A stretch of 46,152 nucleotides of DNA from Bradyrhizobium sp. JYMT SZCCT0428 (GCF_018131075.1 NZ_JAFCLS010000057.1:1-46152); one strand, 5' to 3'; shown: positions 32,385-41,485, numbered from the stretch's first letter. Notes: a model not told the origin generated them from the sequence alone. Program-made: numbers and translations.

Positions 32385-33209
32385 ATGCCCATGATCACAA
32401 CAAAAGACGGCGTCGAGATCTTCTACAAGGACTGGGGCTCCGGTCAGCCCATCGTGTTTAGCCACGGCTGGCCGCTGTCGGCGGACGACTGGGACGCGCA
32501 GATGTTGTTCTTCCTCCACAACGGCTTTCGCGTCATCGCCCATGACCGCCGCGGCCACGGCCGCTCTGCCCAAGTCGGCGACGGCCACGACATGGACCAT
32601 TATGCCGACGACCTCGCGGCGGTGACGGCGCATCTCGATCTGAAGAACGCGGTGCACGTCGGCCATTCCACCGGCGGCGGCGAGGTGGTGCATTACATCG
32701 CCCGCCACGGCGAGAGCCGGGTGGCAAAGGCCGCGATCATCAGCGCAGTGCCGCCGCTGATGGTGAAGACGGCTGCCAATTCCGGCGGTCTGCCCAAGGA
32801 TGTCTTCGACGGCTTGCAGGCCGCACTCGCGGCCAATCGCTCAAACTTCTATCGCGATCTCCCGTCCGGCCCGTTCTACGGCTACAACCGGCCCGGCGCC
32901 AAACCGTCGGAAGCCATCATTCAGAATTGGTGGCGGCAGGGCATGATGGGCGGCGCCAAGGCGCATTACGACGGCATCGTCGCTTTCTCGCAGACCGATT
33001 TCACCGAGGATCTGAAGAAGATCAACGTGCCTGTGCTTGTCATGCATGGCGACGACGACCAGATCGTGCCTTACGCCGACTCCGCGCCGCTGTCGGCCAA
33101 GCTGCTGAAGAACGGCATTCTGAAAACCTACAAGGGTTTTCCGCACGGAATGCCGACCACGGAAGCGGCCACCATCAACGCCGACCTGCTCGCCTTCATC
33201 AAGGGATGA
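32385..33209 (+). CDS. Alpha/beta hydrolase (non-heme chloroperoxidase-like)
   Basis: A 274-residue cytoplasmic alpha/beta hydrolase. The oxyanion motif SHGWPLSADDWDAQM (26-40) is followed by the nucleophile elbow GHSTGGG with Ser95, then HGDDDQIVP with Asp225 and FPHGMPTT with His254, a complete catalytic triad. The closest family is the cofactor-free haloperoxidase/arylesterase group. AGGAG lies before the ATG at 32385. The stop overlaps the start of the next gene (ATGA). Confidence 0.9.
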   Translation: MPMITTKDGVEIFYKDWGSGQPIVFSHGWPLSADDWDAQMLFFLHNGFRVIAHDRRGHGRSAQVGDGHDMDHYADDLAAVTAHLDLKNAVHVGHSTGGGEVVHYIARHGESRVAKAAIISAVPPLMVKTAANSGGLPKDVFDGLQAALAANRSNFYRDLPSGPFYGYNRPGAKPSEAIIQNWWRQGMMGGAKAHYDGIVAFSQTDFTEDLKKINVPVLVMHGDDDQIVPYADSAPLSAKLLKNGILKTYKGFPHGMPTTEAATINADLLAFIKG

Positions 33210-33886
33210 ACCAGGCTCACCCTGCCATGAAGGTCATTCTGTTCGGCGCCACCGGCATGGTCGGGCAGGGCGTGCTGCGCGAATGCCTGCTCGACGCCAG
33301 CGTCGAGCGCGTGCTGGTGGTCGGGCGCAGCCCGACCGGGCAGCAGCACGCCAAGCTCCGTGAAGTCCTGCATAAGGACTTCACGGACTTCTCCGCCATC
33401 GAGTCCGATCTCACCGGATACGACGCCTGCTTGTTCTGCCTCGGCGTTTCCTCTGTCGGCATGGACGCCGAGCGCTACCGGCATCTGACCTATGACGTCA
33501 CGATGGCTGCGGCGAACACGCTGGTTCGGCTCAACCCCGGCATGGTGTTCACCTACGTCACCGGCCGCAGCACGGATTCAACCGAACAGGGCCCGGTGCG
33601 CTGGGCGCGCGTCAAAGGCAAGACCGAGAACGATCTGCTCAAGCTGCCGTTCAAGGCCGCCTACATGTTCCGGCCCGCCGGCATCCAGCCGCTGCACGGC
33701 GTGCGCTCGAAGACCGGCTGGGTGAATGCGATCTATGTCGTCGCCGCACCGCTGTTGTCATATCTCGCCCGCACCTCGCCGAAGTTCATGACAACAAGCG
33801 AGCAGCTCGGCCGCGCCATGATCAAGGTCGCACGCGATGGCTATCCGAAGCTGGTGCTGGAGAGCGAGGATATCAACAGCATTTAG
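33206..33886 (+). CDS. NAD(P)-binding SDR-like protein
   Basis: A 226-residue protein with a Rossmann fold: MKVILFGATGMVGQGVLREC near the start, then ACLFCLGVSSVGMDAERYRH and VFTYVTGRSTDSTEQGP. It resembles the NmrA/atypical short-chain dehydrogenase group, with VRWARVKGKTENDLLKLPFK near the usual YxxxK region. Its ATG overlaps the hydrolase stop, so the two are in one operon. A second ATG 7 codons in (33227) is possible. The substrate is unknown. Confidence 0.85.
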   Translation: MNQAHPAMKVILFGATGMVGQGVLRECLLDASVERVLVVGRSPTGQQHAKLREVLHKDFTDFSAIESDLTGYDACLFCLGVSSVGMDAERYRHLTYDVTMAAANTLVRLNPGMVFTYVTGRSTDSTEQGPVRWARVKGKTENDLLKLPFKAAYMFRPAGIQPLHGVRSKTGWVNAIYVVAAPLLSYLARTSPKFMTTSEQLGRAMIKVARDGYPKLVLESEDINSI

Positions 33887-33999
33887 TCGCACGGCCATTC
33901 CAGACGGCAAGACCCATCAAATAGCCGCAAACTTCAAGGCTTTTGCCATTGGGGTTTCGCGGCCCCCATACGTTCTGCATAACAAAAAAGGGGGGTGGC

Positions 34000-35289
34000 A
34001 TGGACCGCATTCGGATTGTCGGCGGAAGCCCGCTCAACGGCACCATCGCGATTTCGGGCGCGAAGAATGCCGCGCTGCCGCTGATGATCGCGGGGCTGCT
34101 CACCGAGGAAACCCTTGTTCTCGACAATGTGCCGCGGCTTGCCGATGTCGCGCAGCTGCAGCGTATCCTCGGCAATCACGGCGTCGATATCATGTCCGCG
34201 GGCAAGCGGCCCGGCGACCGCGAATATCAGGGACAGACCCTGCATATTTCGGCGGCTGACATCATCGACACGACAGCGCCTTATGAGCTGGTGTCACGGA
34301 TGCGCGCCAGTTTTTGGGTGATCGCGCCGCTCTTGGCGCGGATGCACGAGGCGAAGGTCTCGCTGCCGGGCGGCTGCGCGATCGGCACGCGGCCGGTTGA
34401 TCTGCTGATCATGGCGCTGGAGAAACTCGGCGCCGAGATCACCATCGACGCCGGCTATGTGGTCGCCAAAGCGCCGGGCGGCCTGCGCGGCGCGTCGATC
34501 GATTTCCCCAAGGTGACGGTCAGCGGCACCCACGTCGCGCTGATGGCGGCGACGCTGGCCAGGGGCACGACCGTCATCGACAACGCGGCCTGCGAGCCCG
34601 AGATATCAGACGTCGCTGATTGCCTGAACAAGATGGGCGCGCGCATCACCGGCGCCGGCACGCCGCGCATCGTGGTCGATGGTGTCGAAAAACTGCACGG
34701 CGCGCGGCACACCGTGCTGCCCGACCGCATCGAGGCCGGCACCTATGCGATGGCGGTGGCGATGACCGGCGGCGAGGTGCAGCTGGCGGGTGCACGGCCG
34801 GAGCTGCTGCAATCGGCGCTCGACGTGCTGACCGCGGCAGGCGCCGTCATCACCGTCAACAAGGATGGCATAAAAGTTTCCCGCAACGGTGCGGGGATCA
34901 GGCCGGTCAACGTGTCGACCGCGCCGTTCCCGGGCTTCCCGACCGATCTGCAGGCGCAGCTGATGGCGCTGATGGCCTGCGCCGGCGGTTCCTCGCAGAT
35001 CACCGAAACCATTTTCGAGAACCGCTTCATGCATGTGCAGGAGCTGGCGCGGTTCGGCGCGAAAATTTCGCTCGACGGCGAAACCGCCACCATCGACGGC
35101 ACCGCGAGCTTGCGCGGCGCGCCTGTCATGGCGACCGACCTGCGCGCGTCGGTGTCGCTGGTCATCGCCGGCCTTGCCGCCGAAGGCGAGACCATGGTCA
35201 ACCGGGTCTATCATCTCGACCGCGGTTTTGAGCGGCTGGAGGAAAAACTGTCGGCCTGCGGCGCCTCGATCCAGCGCATCAGCGACTGA
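34000..35289 (+). CDS. murA: UDP-N-acetylglucosamine 1-carboxyvinyltransferase
   Basis: A 429-residue enzyme, normal length for MurA, which adds enolpyruvate from PEP to UDP-GlcNAc in the first committed step of peptidoglycan synthesis. It starts MDRIRIVGGSPLNGTIAISG, then AKNAALPLMIAGLL (with the Lys-Asn pair of MurA). The loop SLPGGCAIGTRPVDL carries the active-site Cys at 126, the residue fosfomycin alkylates. MRASFWVIAPLLAR (101-114) and a late GFPTDLQAQLMALM, GGSSQITETIFENRFMHVQE and LRASVSLVIAGLAAEGET complete the family signature. The ATG at 34000 follows a G-rich ribosome binding site. DUF2948 and hisD follow, as in many Alphaproteobacteria. Confidence 0.97.
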   Translation: MDRIRIVGGSPLNGTIAISGAKNAALPLMIAGLLTEETLVLDNVPRLADVAQLQRILGNHGVDIMSAGKRPGDREYQGQTLHISAADIIDTTAPYELVSRMRASFWVIAPLLARMHEAKVSLPGGCAIGTRPVDLLIMALEKLGAEITIDAGYVVAKAPGGLRGASIDFPKVTVSGTHVALMAATLARGTTVIDNAACEPEISDVADCLNKMGARITGAGTPRIVVDGVEKLHGARHTVLPDRIEAGTYAMAVAMTGGEVQLAGARPELLQSALDVLTAAGAVITVNKDGIKVSRNGAGIRPVNVSTAPFPGFPTDLQAQLMALMACAGGSSQITETIFENRFMHVQELARFGAKISLDGETATIDGTASLRGAPVMATDLRASVSLVIAGLAAEGETMVNRVYHLDRGFERLEEKLSACGASIQRISD

Positions 35290-35383
35290 CGTGTATCCCG
35301 CCAAAGCATGTCCTCGGACTTGATCCAAGATGGGAACCGGTTTTGCGGCTAGGCTACGCGCAAATTAAAGGTAAAGTTGGCGC
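35290..35383. repeat. Short Bradyrhizobium-type intergenic repeat
   Basis: The gap between murA and DUF2948 contains AAGCATGTCCTCGGACTTGA and ACCGGTTTTGCG, which are pieces of a known-looking repeated motif in these genomes. A second related piece (GAAGCGGTTTTCTCGGACAA) lies at 37809-37828. Confidence 0.4.
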
Positions 35384-35839
35384 ATGGGTTCACCTGAACA
35401 GCTCAAATTGATCGCGCTCGATTCCGATGATCTTTCGGTGATCTCGGCGCATGTCCAGGATGCCCGGGTGCAGGCCTCCGACATCGTCTGGCGGCAGGAC
35501 GAAAAGCGCCTGGTGGTCGGCATGAACCGGCTCGACTGGGAGCAGACGCTGTCCGGCGGCACCACCCCGCGGCGGACGATCGCAGCATTGCGCTTCGACC
35601 GGGTGCTGGCATGCAAGTCGCGCAATATCGACCTGGATGCGCCGGATGCCGTGCTGGAACTGGTCGGGATCGAATTCCACCCCGGCGAGGCCCCCGGCGG
35701 CAGCGCCTTGCTGCTGTTCAGCCATGGCGGGGCGCTGCGGCTGGACGTCGAATGCCTGGAATGCGAGCTGACCGACCTCGGCGCCGACGACCTCGGCACC
35801 AGCGATATCGGCATCGCGCCGTCGGGGCAGGACGCCTGA
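35384..35839 (+). CDS. DUF2948 family protein
   Basis: A 151-residue protein matching DUF2948 over its length: MGSPEQLKLIALDSDDLSVI, SAHVQDARVQASDIVWRQDE, RLVVGMNRLDWEQ and LLLFSHGGALRLDVECLECE. The family is restricted to Alphaproteobacteria and nearly always lies between murA and hisD, as here. Its function is not established. Confidence 0.93.
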   Translation: MGSPEQLKLIALDSDDLSVISAHVQDARVQASDIVWRQDEKRLVVGMNRLDWEQTLSGGTTPRRTIAALRFDRVLACKSRNIDLDAPDAVLELVGIEFHPGEAPGGSALLLFSHGGALRLDVECLECELTDLGADDLGTSDIGIAPSGQDA

Positions 35840-35979
35840 AAAGCCCCTCCTTCGCCGGGACGACGGGGTTTTGGGCTTGCCCCCTTTGAACCATCCTGCC
35901 AGGGCGGACTCAAAGGGTTGACGGCCCTTGGCCGCCGCGCCATTGAGCATAGGCCCGCAAGCCTCCACAGAAAGCCACC

Positions 35980-37275
35980 ATGCCCATTCGCCTGGACAGA
36001 AGCAGCGCCGATTTCGACCAGCGCTTTGGCGCCTTTCTCGGCGCCAAGCGCGAAGCATCCGCCGATGTCGAGCGGGCGACACGCGCTATCGTCGATGACG
36101 TGGCCGCGCGCGGCGACGCCGCCCTGCTCGAGGCGACCCGCAAATTCGACCGGCTGGACATCGCAGCCTCCGGCCTGCGCGTCACCGCTGATGAGATCGC
36201 GGCCGCGACCAAAGCCTGCGACAGCGCCACGCTGGATGCGCTGAAATTCGCGCGCGACCGGATCGAGATGTTCCATCGCCGCCAACTGCCCAGGGACGAG
36301 CGTTTCACCGATGCGCTCGGCGTCGAACTCGGCTGGCGCTGGAGCGCGATCGACGCGGTCGGCCTTTACGTGCCCGGCGGCACGGCGGCGTATCCGTCCT
36401 CGGTGCTGATGAATGCGGTGCCGGCCGCGGTGGCCGGCGTGCCGCGCGTGGTGATGGTGGTGCCGTCGCCGGACGGCAAGCTCAACCCGCTGGTGCTGGC
36501 GGCAGCTCAGCTCGGCGGCGTCGCGGAAATCTACCGCGTCGGTGGCGCGCAGGCGGTGGCGGCGCTCGCCTACGGCACCGCCACGATCGCGTCCGTCGCA
36601 AAGATCGTCGGCCCCGGCAACGCCTATGTCGCCGCCGCCAAGCGGCAGGTGTTCGGCAAGGTCGGCATCGACATGATCGCCGGCCCCTCCGAAGTGCTCG
36701 TCATCGCCGACGACACCGGCAATGCCGGCTGGATCGCCGCTGATCTTTTGGCGCAGGCCGAGCACGATGCCAGCGCGCAGTCGATCCTGATCACCGACAG
36801 CGAACGTCTCGCCGCCGAAGTCGAGCAGGCGGTCGAAGCGCAGCTCGTCACGCTGCCGCGCGCGGAAATCGCCCGCACCTCGTGGCAGGATTTCGGCGCC
36901 ATCATCATGGTGAAAAAGCTCGACGACGCCGTGGAGCTTGCGAACGCCATCGCGGCCGAGCATTTGGAAATCATGACCGCGGACGCCGAAGCACTGTCGG
37001 CAAAAGTCCGCAACGCCGGCGCGATCTTCTTAGGAAGCCATACGCCCGAGGCGATCGGCGACTATGTCGGCGGCTCCAACCACGTGCTGCCGACCGCGCG
37101 CTCGGCGCGGTTCTCGTCGGGCCTCGGCGTGCTAGACTTCATGAAGCGCACCTCGATTCTCAAATGCGGGCCGGACCAGTTGCGCGCGCTGGGACCCGCC
37201 GCGATGACCCTGGGCAAGGCCGAAGGTCTGGATGCCCATTCACGCTCGATCGGATTGCGTCTCAACCTGTCATGA
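35980..37275 (+). CDS. hisD: Histidinol dehydrogenase
   Basis: A 431-residue zinc enzyme, the usual length, that oxidises L-histidinol to histidine in the last two steps of histidine synthesis. Clear parts are YVPGGTAAYPSSVLMNAVPA, VGGAQAVAALAYGTATIASV, KIVGPGNAYVAAAKRQVFG, DMIAGPSEVLVIADDTGN, and the zinc/active-site segment LLAQAEHDASAQS. EHLEIMT and SNHVLPTARSARFSSGLGV near the end complete the signature. Its TGA overlaps the ATG of the UPF0262 gene. Confidence 0.97.
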   Translation: MPIRLDRSSADFDQRFGAFLGAKREASADVERATRAIVDDVAARGDAALLEATRKFDRLDIAASGLRVTADEIAAATKACDSATLDALKFARDRIEMFHRRQLPRDERFTDALGVELGWRWSAIDAVGLYVPGGTAAYPSSVLMNAVPAAVAGVPRVVMVVPSPDGKLNPLVLAAAQLGGVAEIYRVGGAQAVAALAYGTATIASVAKIVGPGNAYVAAAKRQVFGKVGIDMIAGPSEVLVIADDTGNAGWIAADLLAQAEHDASAQSILITDSERLAAEVEQAVEAQLVTLPRAEIARTSWQDFGAIIMVKKLDDAVELANAIAAEHLEIMTADAEALSAKVRNAGAIFLGSHTPEAIGDYVGGSNHVLPTARSARFSSGLGVLDFMKRTSILKCGPDQLRALGPAAMTLGKAEGLDAHSRSIGLRLNLS

Positions 37276-37775
37276 CCAAGCCGCCCGCAGACGAGGATCC
37301 GCAGAACCGCATTGTCGCGGTGACGCTGGACGAAGAATCGATCGGGCGTTCCGGGCCTGACATCGAGCACGAGCGCGCGATCGCGATCTACGACCTGATC
37401 GAGCAGAATCTGTTCGCGCCTGACGGGGCGGAGAGCGGCCCGTTCACGCTGCACCTTGCCATCACCGGCAACCGGCTGATGTTCGACATCCGCCGCGAGG
37501 ACGGCACGCCTGTGGTGGCGCATCTGCTGTCGCTGACGCCGTTCCGGCGGATCGTGAAGGACTATTTCATGATCTGCGACAGCTACTACCAGGCGATCCG
37601 TACCGCGACCACCGACAAGATCGAGGCCATCGACATGGGCCGCCGCGGCATCCATGACGAGGGCTCGCGCACGCTGCAGGAGCGGCTGAAGGGCAAGGTG
37701 CGCGTCGATTTCGAAACCGCGCGGCGGCTGTTCACGCTGATCTGCGTCTTGCACTGGAAGGGGCAGGACGCATGA
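37272..37775 (+). CDS. UPF0262 family protein
   Basis: A 167-residue protein matching UPF0262: RIVAVTLDEESIGRSGPDIE, HERAIAIYDLIEQNLFAP, then FRRIVKDYFMICDSYYQAIR and IEAIDMGRRGIHDEGS. It is a cytoplasmic alphaproteobacterial protein with no proven role. The start overlaps the hisD stop by ATGA, so it is coupled to hisD. Confidence 0.94.
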   Translation: MTKPPADEDPQNRIVAVTLDEESIGRSGPDIEHERAIAIYDLIEQNLFAPDGAESGPFTLHLAITGNRLMFDIRREDGTPVVAHLLSLTPFRRIVKDYFMICDSYYQAIRTATTDKIEAIDMGRRGIHDEGSRTLQERLKGKVRVDFETARRLFTLICVLHWKGQDA

Positions 37776-37922
37776 CCCCGACCCGAAGGGCCACGTTAGT
37801 GCAAAGTGCGAAGCGGTTTTCTCGGACAAACGCCTTCGTTTGTCCTGAGGTCATGCGTCAAATAAAGCGCGGGATCCGACTTTCGGAGAGGCTCGCGCCC
37901 CGAACAAGAGAAGACTGACCGC

Positions 37923-38390
37923 ATGGACGCGCCGCCCCGCGCGCGCAATCCGCAGGCCGTATTGTTCTCATGCGGCCTGAACAGCGTGCGCTCGCCGATG
38001 GCCGAAAGCCTGCTGCAGCAGATGTTCCCGCAGGCGCTCTATGTGAAGTCGGCCGGCGTCAAGAAGGGCGAGCTCGATCCGTTCGCGGTCGCGGTGATGG
38101 CCGAACTCGGCCAGGATATTTCCGGCCACAAGCCGCAGACGTTCGAGGAACTCGAGGATTGGGAAGGGCTCAATTTCGACCTCATCATCACGCTGTCGCC
38201 GGAGGCGCATCACAAGGCGTTGGCGCTGACGCATACGCTGGCCGCCGACGTCGAATACTGGCCGACGCCGGATCCGACCGACACCGAAGGCAGCCGCGAG
38301 CAGAAGCTGCAAGCCTATCGCGACGTCTGCGACGGCCTCTCGCTGCGCATCCGCCGGCGATTTTCGAAGGTGGGCGCGGCGAGCGGGTGA
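37923..38390 (+). CDS. Low-molecular-weight phosphatase / arsenate-reductase-like protein
   Basis: A 155-residue protein with the phosphatase loop near the start: VLFSCGLNSVRSPMAESLLQ, i.e. Cys17-x5-Arg23-Ser, as in low-molecular-weight tyrosine phosphatases and ArsC-type arsenate reductases. YVKSAGVKKGELDPFAVAVM and FDLIITLSPEAHHKALAL follow, and EYWPTPDPTDTEGSREQKLQ carries the general-acid Asp. In other Alphaproteobacteria it lies in the same hisD-UPF0262-maf order. A gap of 147 bases with a repeat piece separates it from UPF0262. Confidence 0.9.
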   Translation: MDAPPRARNPQAVLFSCGLNSVRSPMAESLLQQMFPQALYVKSAGVKKGELDPFAVAVMAELGQDISGHKPQTFEELEDWEGLNFDLIITLSPEAHHKALALTHTLAADVEYWPTPDPTDTEGSREQKLQAYRDVCDGLSLRIRRRFSKVGAASG

Positions 38391-38403
38391 TTGTCCGTCG
38401 GTG

Positions 38404-38526
38404 TCGTCCCTGCGAACGCAGGGACCCATACGCCGCGGCGGGTATGGTTTAGGGCGGTCGTTGTGAAAGCTTTCTTTCAGCTACACCCGCCGGTGGTTAT
38501 GGGCCCCTGCGTTCGCAGGGGCGACG
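38404..38526. repeat. Bradyrhizobium-type palindromic intergenic repeat
   Basis: The left end TCGTCCCTGCGAACGCAGGG and the right end CCCCTGCGTTCGCAGGGGCG are near-inverted copies, with an inner pair (ACCCATACGCCGC... and ...GGTTATGGGC). Same class of scattered rhizobial repeat as at 32264. Confidence 0.78.
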
Positions 38527-38640
38527 CGAGATTTTTCTTCGCAGCAACAACCACTTGCCACCCGGTTGTGAAAACCACGCCCTTCCGATAGGTTCCGCGC
38601 GCATTCGCCCCCTCGATTCCTCTGCCTCCCAAAAATCAGC

Positions 38641-39264
38641 ATGCTTGGCCGTCCCAAATTCGTTCTTGCCTCCGGTTCGCCGCGACGGCTCAGCCTGCTC
38701 AACCAGGCCGGCATCGAGCCCGACGCGCTGCGTCCCGCTGACGTCGACGAGACCCCGAAGCGGGGCGAGCTGCCGCGCGCCTGCGCCAATCGCCTGGCGC
38801 GCGCCAAGGCCGACGCCGCGCTGAAATCCGTGCAGCTCGATGATGAGCTGCGCGGTTCCTTCATCCTCGCCGCCGACACCGTGGTCGCGGTTGGCCGGCG
38901 CATCCTGCCGAAGGCCAATCTGGTTGACGAAGCCTCGCAGTGCCTGCGGCTGCTGTCGGGCCGCAACCATCGCGTCTATACGGCGATCTGCGTGGTGACG
39001 CCGAAGGAAGCCTTTCGCCAGCGCCTGATCGAGACCCGCGTCCGCTTCAAGCGGCTCAACGAGGACGACATCCAGGCCTATATCGGCTCCGGCGAATGGC
39101 GCGGCAAAGCCGGCGGCTATGCGGTGCAGGGCATCGCCGGATCGTTCGTGGTCAAGATGGTCGGCTCCTACACCAACATCGTCGGCCTGCCGCTCTATGA
39201 AACGGTCACGCTGCTCGGCGGCGAAGGTTTTCCGATCCGCTTCGGCTGGTTGAATGCCAGCTGA
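38641..39264 (+). CDS. maf: Maf-like nucleoside triphosphate pyrophosphatase
   Basis: A 207-residue protein of the Maf family, which hydrolyses (modified) nucleoside triphosphates to the monophosphate and pyrophosphate. It opens with LASGSPRRLSLLNQAGIEPD, the conserved S-x-RR loop, then LARAKADAAL and SFILAADTVVAVGRRILPKA. SGRNHRVYTAICVV, then EWRGKAGGYAVQGIAGSFVV and GSYTNIVGLPLYE complete the pattern. The stop overlaps the yacG start. Confidence 0.95.
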   Translation: MLGRPKFVLASGSPRRLSLLNQAGIEPDALRPADVDETPKRGELPRACANRLARAKADAALKSVQLDDELRGSFILAADTVVAVGRRILPKANLVDEASQCLRLLSGRNHRVYTAICVVTPKEAFRQRLIETRVRFKRLNEDDIQAYIGSGEWRGKAGGYAVQGIAGSFVVKMVGSYTNIVGLPLYETVTLLGGEGFPIRFGWLNAS

Positions 39265-39478
39265 TCCGCCCAAAGATGCGGGCAAGGATGCCGGCCAGGC
39301 CGCATCGGGCGCATCGAAGCCTTCATTGAAGCCTTGCCCGGAATGCGGCAAGCCCGCCGAGAACCCCAAAACTCTGCTGTTCTGTTCCCCGCGCTGCCGC
39401 GACGTCGACCTGAACCGCTGGCTCTCCGGCCGCTACGTCATCCCCGGCAAGGAGAATGAGGGTGAAGACGAGGAGTAG
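39254..39478 (+). CDS. yacG: DNA gyrase inhibitor YacG (zinc protein)
   Basis: A 74-residue zinc-ribbon protein. The four zinc Cys are C28 and C31 (CPECGKP) and C44 and C48 (FCSPRCRD), followed by DVDLNRWLSGRYVIPG, the invariant YacG tail. YacG binds GyrB and blocks DNA binding by gyrase. The first 25 residues are a longer, Ala-rich leader than in E. coli. It overlaps maf by 11 bases and ends just before tRNA-Phe. Confidence 0.95.
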   Translation: MPADPPKDAGKDAGQAASGASKPSLKPCPECGKPAENPKTLLFCSPRCRDVDLNRWLSGRYVIPGKENEGEDEE

Positions 39479-39681
39479 GGGCGGGGCATGGCGCTCTGTC
39501 GGCCGACAGCCGATTGGCCCAGCAACATACGCCCCGACACCAAATACCACTTAATTCCCAACAATTTGGCGGATAACTCCCAACCGGGCCCGCCACGCCG
39601 TAGCCGAAGGCGAAGGCGGGTGGACACGGCCCTCTCGCCCCACTATAAACCGCCCGCTCCGGGCCGTTTTCGCCCCGCAGT

Positions 39682-39757
39682 GCCCAGGTAGCTCAGTTGG
39701 TAGAGCATGCGACTGAAAATCGCAGTGTCGGTGGTTCGATCCCGCCCCTGGGCACCA
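39682..39757 (+). tRNA. tRNA-Phe (anticodon GAA)
   Basis: Acceptor GCCCAGG pairs with CCTGGGC, D-loop AGTTGGTAGA, anticodon stem-loop GCGACTGAAAATCGC with GAA, T-loop TTCGATC, and an encoded 3' CCA. A tyrosine integrase gene begins 86 bases downstream, so this is a likely island attachment site. Confidence 0.97.
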
Positions 39758-39842
39758 AGTCGCTACTAAGCGACTGATATCCAGAGCAATCAGTGAAATC
39801 AAGCACTTGGGACTACCCGATTGGTACACACGGGTGGTACAC

Positions 39843-41090
39843 ATGCCCCTTGCAATGGCTCGTCCCTGGAAGCACCCAAAGACAGGCATCTACTGGCTGC
39901 GCAAACGCGTGCCGGATGATCTGCTGCGCCTTGTCGGCAAGCGCGAAGAGAAACGGAGCTTGGGCACGCGCGATCCGAACGCCGCTAAGCGTCTACATGC
40001 TGCGGCCCTGGCTGAGGTCGAGCTGCGGTGGTCAAACCTGAGATCACCACCAAAGGCGCTTAGCGAAAGGGAGGCCTTTGATCTGGCAGCACCCGTTGCC
40101 GATTGGTGGATTGCTCAGCATCGAGAGAATCCAAGCGCTCAAAAGACGTGGAAGACTGAATTCGGGGACCGGGTATTTGCACCACTGGCCGTGCTTGAAG
40201 CCGGCGATCTGGGGGCACTCAACAAGCACATGCCCACGGCAGGCTCCTTCGACGTTCTGCAAATGGAACAATGGTGCCTTCAGGGTGCATCGGAGCTATG
40301 TGAAGCTCGTGGTTTGCAGTTAGACGAGACTTGTCATCGTCTACTTGCCCGATGCATCGCAAGGGTAGTCCAACGAGCGAGCCTTCAGTTGAAACGGCTC
40401 GCGGATGGCCAACCACTCGAAACTTTCTTCCCTTTTGAGGTGCCCCATCGAGCGCCGTCCGCATCTAGCCGGAGAGCGATCATTTTTCCTAAATTGGTCG
40501 AGGGGTGGATCGCTGAGCGGCGCCCCGCACCAAAGACAATTTACGAGTGGCAAAGGGTGATCAAGCAACTGGCCTCGTTCCTGGGGCACGAGAACGCATC
40601 CGCGCTGACCGCTGACGACTTGCTTAGGTGGAAGTCATCCTTAGTAGAAGCCGGCCTGAGGTCCAAAACGGTTCGCGACGCTAAGCTCGCACCTGTTCGT
40701 GCGATACTGCAGTGGGGCGTACAAAATCAGCTCCTCGCCGACAACGTTGCCGAAAAGGTCACCATCGATGTTCGCGCCAAGCAGGGTGAGAAGAAGAGGA
40801 GTTTCACGGACGAGGAAGGCAGAATAATTCTGCGGGCAGCACTTTTGGAGAGAGATCCGGTCCGCCGGTGGGTACCTTGGATTGGCGCTTATTCTGGCGC
40901 TCGCGTGTCAGAGATCTGTCAACTTCGACGTGAAGACGTTGTCGAGATAGAGGGCGTCTGGTGTTTGAAGGTGATGCCAGAGGCTGGCTCCGTGAAGACG
41001 AGCGGATCCGAGCGTATCATTCCGCTTCATCCTGCGCTCGTATGGCAAAGCTCGGCTTCGCATGAGCTGTCAGAATTGACGAGCGCCTGA
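39843..41090 (+). pseudogene. Tyrosine integrase, C-terminally truncated
   Basis: 415 residues remain. The N-terminus (ARPWKHPKTGIYWLRKRVPD, then DPNAAKRLHAAALAEVELRW) is the DUF6538/arm-binding start of tRNA-targeting integrases. The core-binding domain is near 215-310 and the catalytic domain begins near 325. The first Arg (GAYSGARVSEICQLRREDV) and a following KTSGSERIIPLHPAL are present. The HxxR box and the nucleophilic Tyr are missing: sequence departs after LVWQSSASHELSELTSA and stops. The enzyme should be inactive. The position just after tRNA-Phe shows how this island entered. Confidence 0.85.
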
Positions 41091-41128
41091 ACTTGTTTGG
41101 TTAGGAAGTTCAGGTGGAGGGACTTCTT

Positions 41129-41260
41129 ATGCGCAATGCACTTCGCCTGGGGGAAGCTAGTTGCGGCACCTATCGTGAAACCCGTCAAAGACCGGCGCTG
41201 CGTGAAAAGGGAGAAGGAAACTGCCATCGTTACCGGGAAACGTACGGGGGCCAACAATGA
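41129..41260 (+). CDS. Tiny ORF coupled to a membrane protein (43 aa)
   Basis: A 43-residue frame (MRNALRLGEASCGTYRETRQ...) with a good ribosome binding site (GGAGGG about 7 bases before the ATG). Its TGA overlaps the next ATG. It has no recognised family and could be a leader ORF rather than a functional protein. Confidence 0.35.
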   Translation: MRNALRLGEASCGTYRETRQRPALREKGEGNCHRYRETYGGQQ

Positions 41261-41442
41261 CCCGGAAGCGAGCGCTTGTAATGATGGCCGGTTTAGTTAT
41301 TGCGATATTGTGTGGCTTCTTCGGCTGGAATGAAAAGTTTCGGATGGAGGCCAAGAATGGCCCGGAATCAACAATTGGCAAATCCGGCGACTTCAAGTCA
41401 CCGGGTGGAACTCCCGAAGAAAGCGAGCGGCGCCGCATATAG
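41257..41442 (+). CDS. Small membrane protein (61 aa)
   Basis: A 61-residue protein with one hydrophobic segment (LVMMAGLVIAILCGFFGW, residues 7-24) after a basic start (MTRKRA), and a polar tail. Orientation is probably Nin with the tail outside, or an uncleaved signal. No function is known. It is preceded by a coupled tiny frame. Confidence 0.48.
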   Translation: MTRKRALVMMAGLVIAILCGFFGWNEKFRMEAKNGPESTIGKSGDFKSPGGTPEESERRRI

Positions 41443-41485
41443 AATGCGCTGGAGAGGGAGTAGCCACCAAGTAGGTCCCTTCATA

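Noticed and set aside
35365..36963. A 532-codon minus-strand open frame opposite hisD and DUF2948
   Set aside because: It is antisense to two clear genes, is rich in Arg/Gly/His, and exists only because GC-rich codons leave few stops on the other strand.
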